A stretch of DNA of 64,000 bases from the NCBI RefSeq assembly GCF_000696225.1, contig NZ_BAWN01000024.1, positions 18,539 to 82,538 of the forward strand, read 5' to 3'. The translations under genes and the position numbers were made by a program. How positions within the stretch are numbered: position 1 is the first letter of the stretch; the number at the start of each line of letters is the position of its first letter. Of this stretch, positions 63,163 through 64,000 are shown piece after piece. The DNA comes from Serpentinimonas barnesii (GTDB lineage: Bacteria > Pseudomonadota > Gammaproteobacteria > Burkholderiales > Burkholderiaceae_C). The notes beneath the pieces are model-generated. The model was not told the origin of the DNA and searched no databases. It worked only from the letters and a program-made list of their open reading frames with translations.

Positions 63163-64000
63163 GATACAGCCCACAAATTCCAGCGAATGGAGTGAAAACC
63201 TGACCTTCGACGAGCTCTCGGTCGGCCAGAGCGCGCGCCTGCTGCGCACCCTGACGCTGCAAGACATCCAGGCCTTCGCCGCCGTCTCGGGCGACACCAA
63301 CCCGGCCCACCTAAGCCCCGAATACGCCAACGACACCCTGTTTCACGGCGTGATCGGGCACGGCATGTGGAGCGGCGCGCTGATCTCGGCGCTGCTGGGC
63401 ACGCAGTTTCCGGGGCCGGGCACCATCTACCTGGAGCAGGCGCTGCGCTTTGTGCGCCCGGTGCGCATCGGCGACACGCTCACCGTCACCGCCACCGTGC
63501 TCAGCAAAGACGAGGTCAAGAAAGCGGTCGAGCTCGACTGCCTGGTGGTCAACCAGAAAAACGAGAAGGTGCTGCAAGGCATGGCCAAGGTCTTGGCCCC
63601 CACCACCAAGGTTCGCCTGCCCAAGATCAACGCCCCGACCATTCAACTGTTCGACCCGCAGGCGCGTTTCCGCGAGCTGCTCTCGCTGGCCGACGGCATG
63701 GCGCCGATGCGCTGCGCCGTGGTGCACCCCTGCGATGCCGGCGCGCTGTCGGGTGCACTCGACGCCGCCCGGCATGGGCTGATGATCCCGCTGCTGATTG
63801 GCCCCAAGGAGCGCATTCTGGCGGTCGCCCGCGAGGCCGAGTTGGATTTGGGCGAGAGCGACATCCTGCACGTGCCGCACAGCCACGCCGCCGCCGAGCG
63901 GGCCGCCGAGCTGGCCGCCACCGGGCAGGTCGATGCCATCATGAAAGGCAGCCTGCACACCGACGAGCTGATTGCTGCCGTGCTGCAGCGCAAAGAGCTG
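63163..64000 (+). CDS. MaoC-like enoyl-CoA hydratase / phosphate acetyltransferase fusion, 5' part
   Basis: The first 279 codons are in the window. Residues 1-150 form a MaoC hot-dog domain with the hydratase motif AAVSGDTNPAHL near residue 41 and the GVIGHGMWSGALIS helix. From about residue 165 a phosphotransacetylase/butyryltransferase domain begins (RFRELLSLADG, GLMIPLLIGPKERI, GQVDAIMKGSLHTDEL). Such fusions are common beside ackA in Burkholderiales. It makes or uses acetyl phosphate or related acyl phosphates. It starts 23 bases after the preceding stop. Confidence 0.9.

Overview
The window is GC-rich, densely packed bacterial chromosome with about 58 protein genes. Overlapping stop/start codons are common, and I see no insertion sequence, prophage, CRISPR array, tRNA or rRNA. 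Gene families and their order (lptA-lptB-rpoN, flhDC, parAB-rsmG-mnmG, minCDE, ackA-fabI-MaoC/Pta, malate synthase G) point to a betaproteobacterium of the Burkholderiales, most likely Comamonadaceae. The genus cannot be fixed from this sequence.

Layout. 0-5.3 kb: 5' part of hemB, a degenerate two-component-like protein, malate synthase G and a divergent LysR regulator. 5.4-10.3 kb: a flavocytochrome c sulfide dehydrogenase-type flavoprotein, then an arginine block (argO exporter, divergent argP-type regulator, argS). 10.3-16.2 kb: SPOR protein, dsbA, lptA-lptB-rpoN and an RNA methyltransferase. 16.2-16.4 kb: an intergenic stretch with a strong terminator and signs of a small RNA gene. 16.4-23 kb: a small zinc-ribbon protein, an NhaR-like regulator and the sulfate importer genes sbp-sbp-cysT-cysW-cysA. 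23-31.3 kb: flhDC, a PduO-type cobalamin adenosyltransferase, an aerotaxis receptor gene broken by an in-frame TAA, a D-lactate dehydrogenase and a membrane PAS-PAS-GGDEF-EAL protein. 31.3-37 kb: a diverged methyltransferase-like protein, parB, parA, rsmG and mnmG, with two parS sites inside rsmG and mnmG. 37-38.5 kb: hicAB and an LpxL-type acyltransferase. 38.5-51 kb: a polyamine locus with agmatinase (speB), putrescine import (potFGHI), the glutamylated route (puuA, puuB, puuC-like, puuD) and a transaminase (spuC-like), interrupted by a brnTA toxin-antitoxin pair. 51-55 kb: an MFS carrier and divergent copA/copZ. 55.1-55.4 kb: an AT-rich gap with two DnaA boxes. 55.4-64 kb: minCDE, ackA, fabI, a DUF47/PhoU-like protein, a truncated pyruvate phosphate dikinase-like protein and a MaoC-phosphate acetyltransferase fusion that runs off the window.

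How the parts fit. From about 31 to 54.8 kb almost every gene is on the minus strand. From 54.86 kb to the end every gene is on the plus strand. The switch falls on the AT-rich DnaA-box gap, about 20 kb from parAB and parS, so this gap is a candidate replication origin although no dnaA is visible. The least described block is at the right end. There, an ATP-grasp plus phosphohistidine protein without the PEP/pyruvate barrel is translationally coupled to a DUF47-domain protein, in a run of acetyl-phosphate and acyl-chain enzymes.
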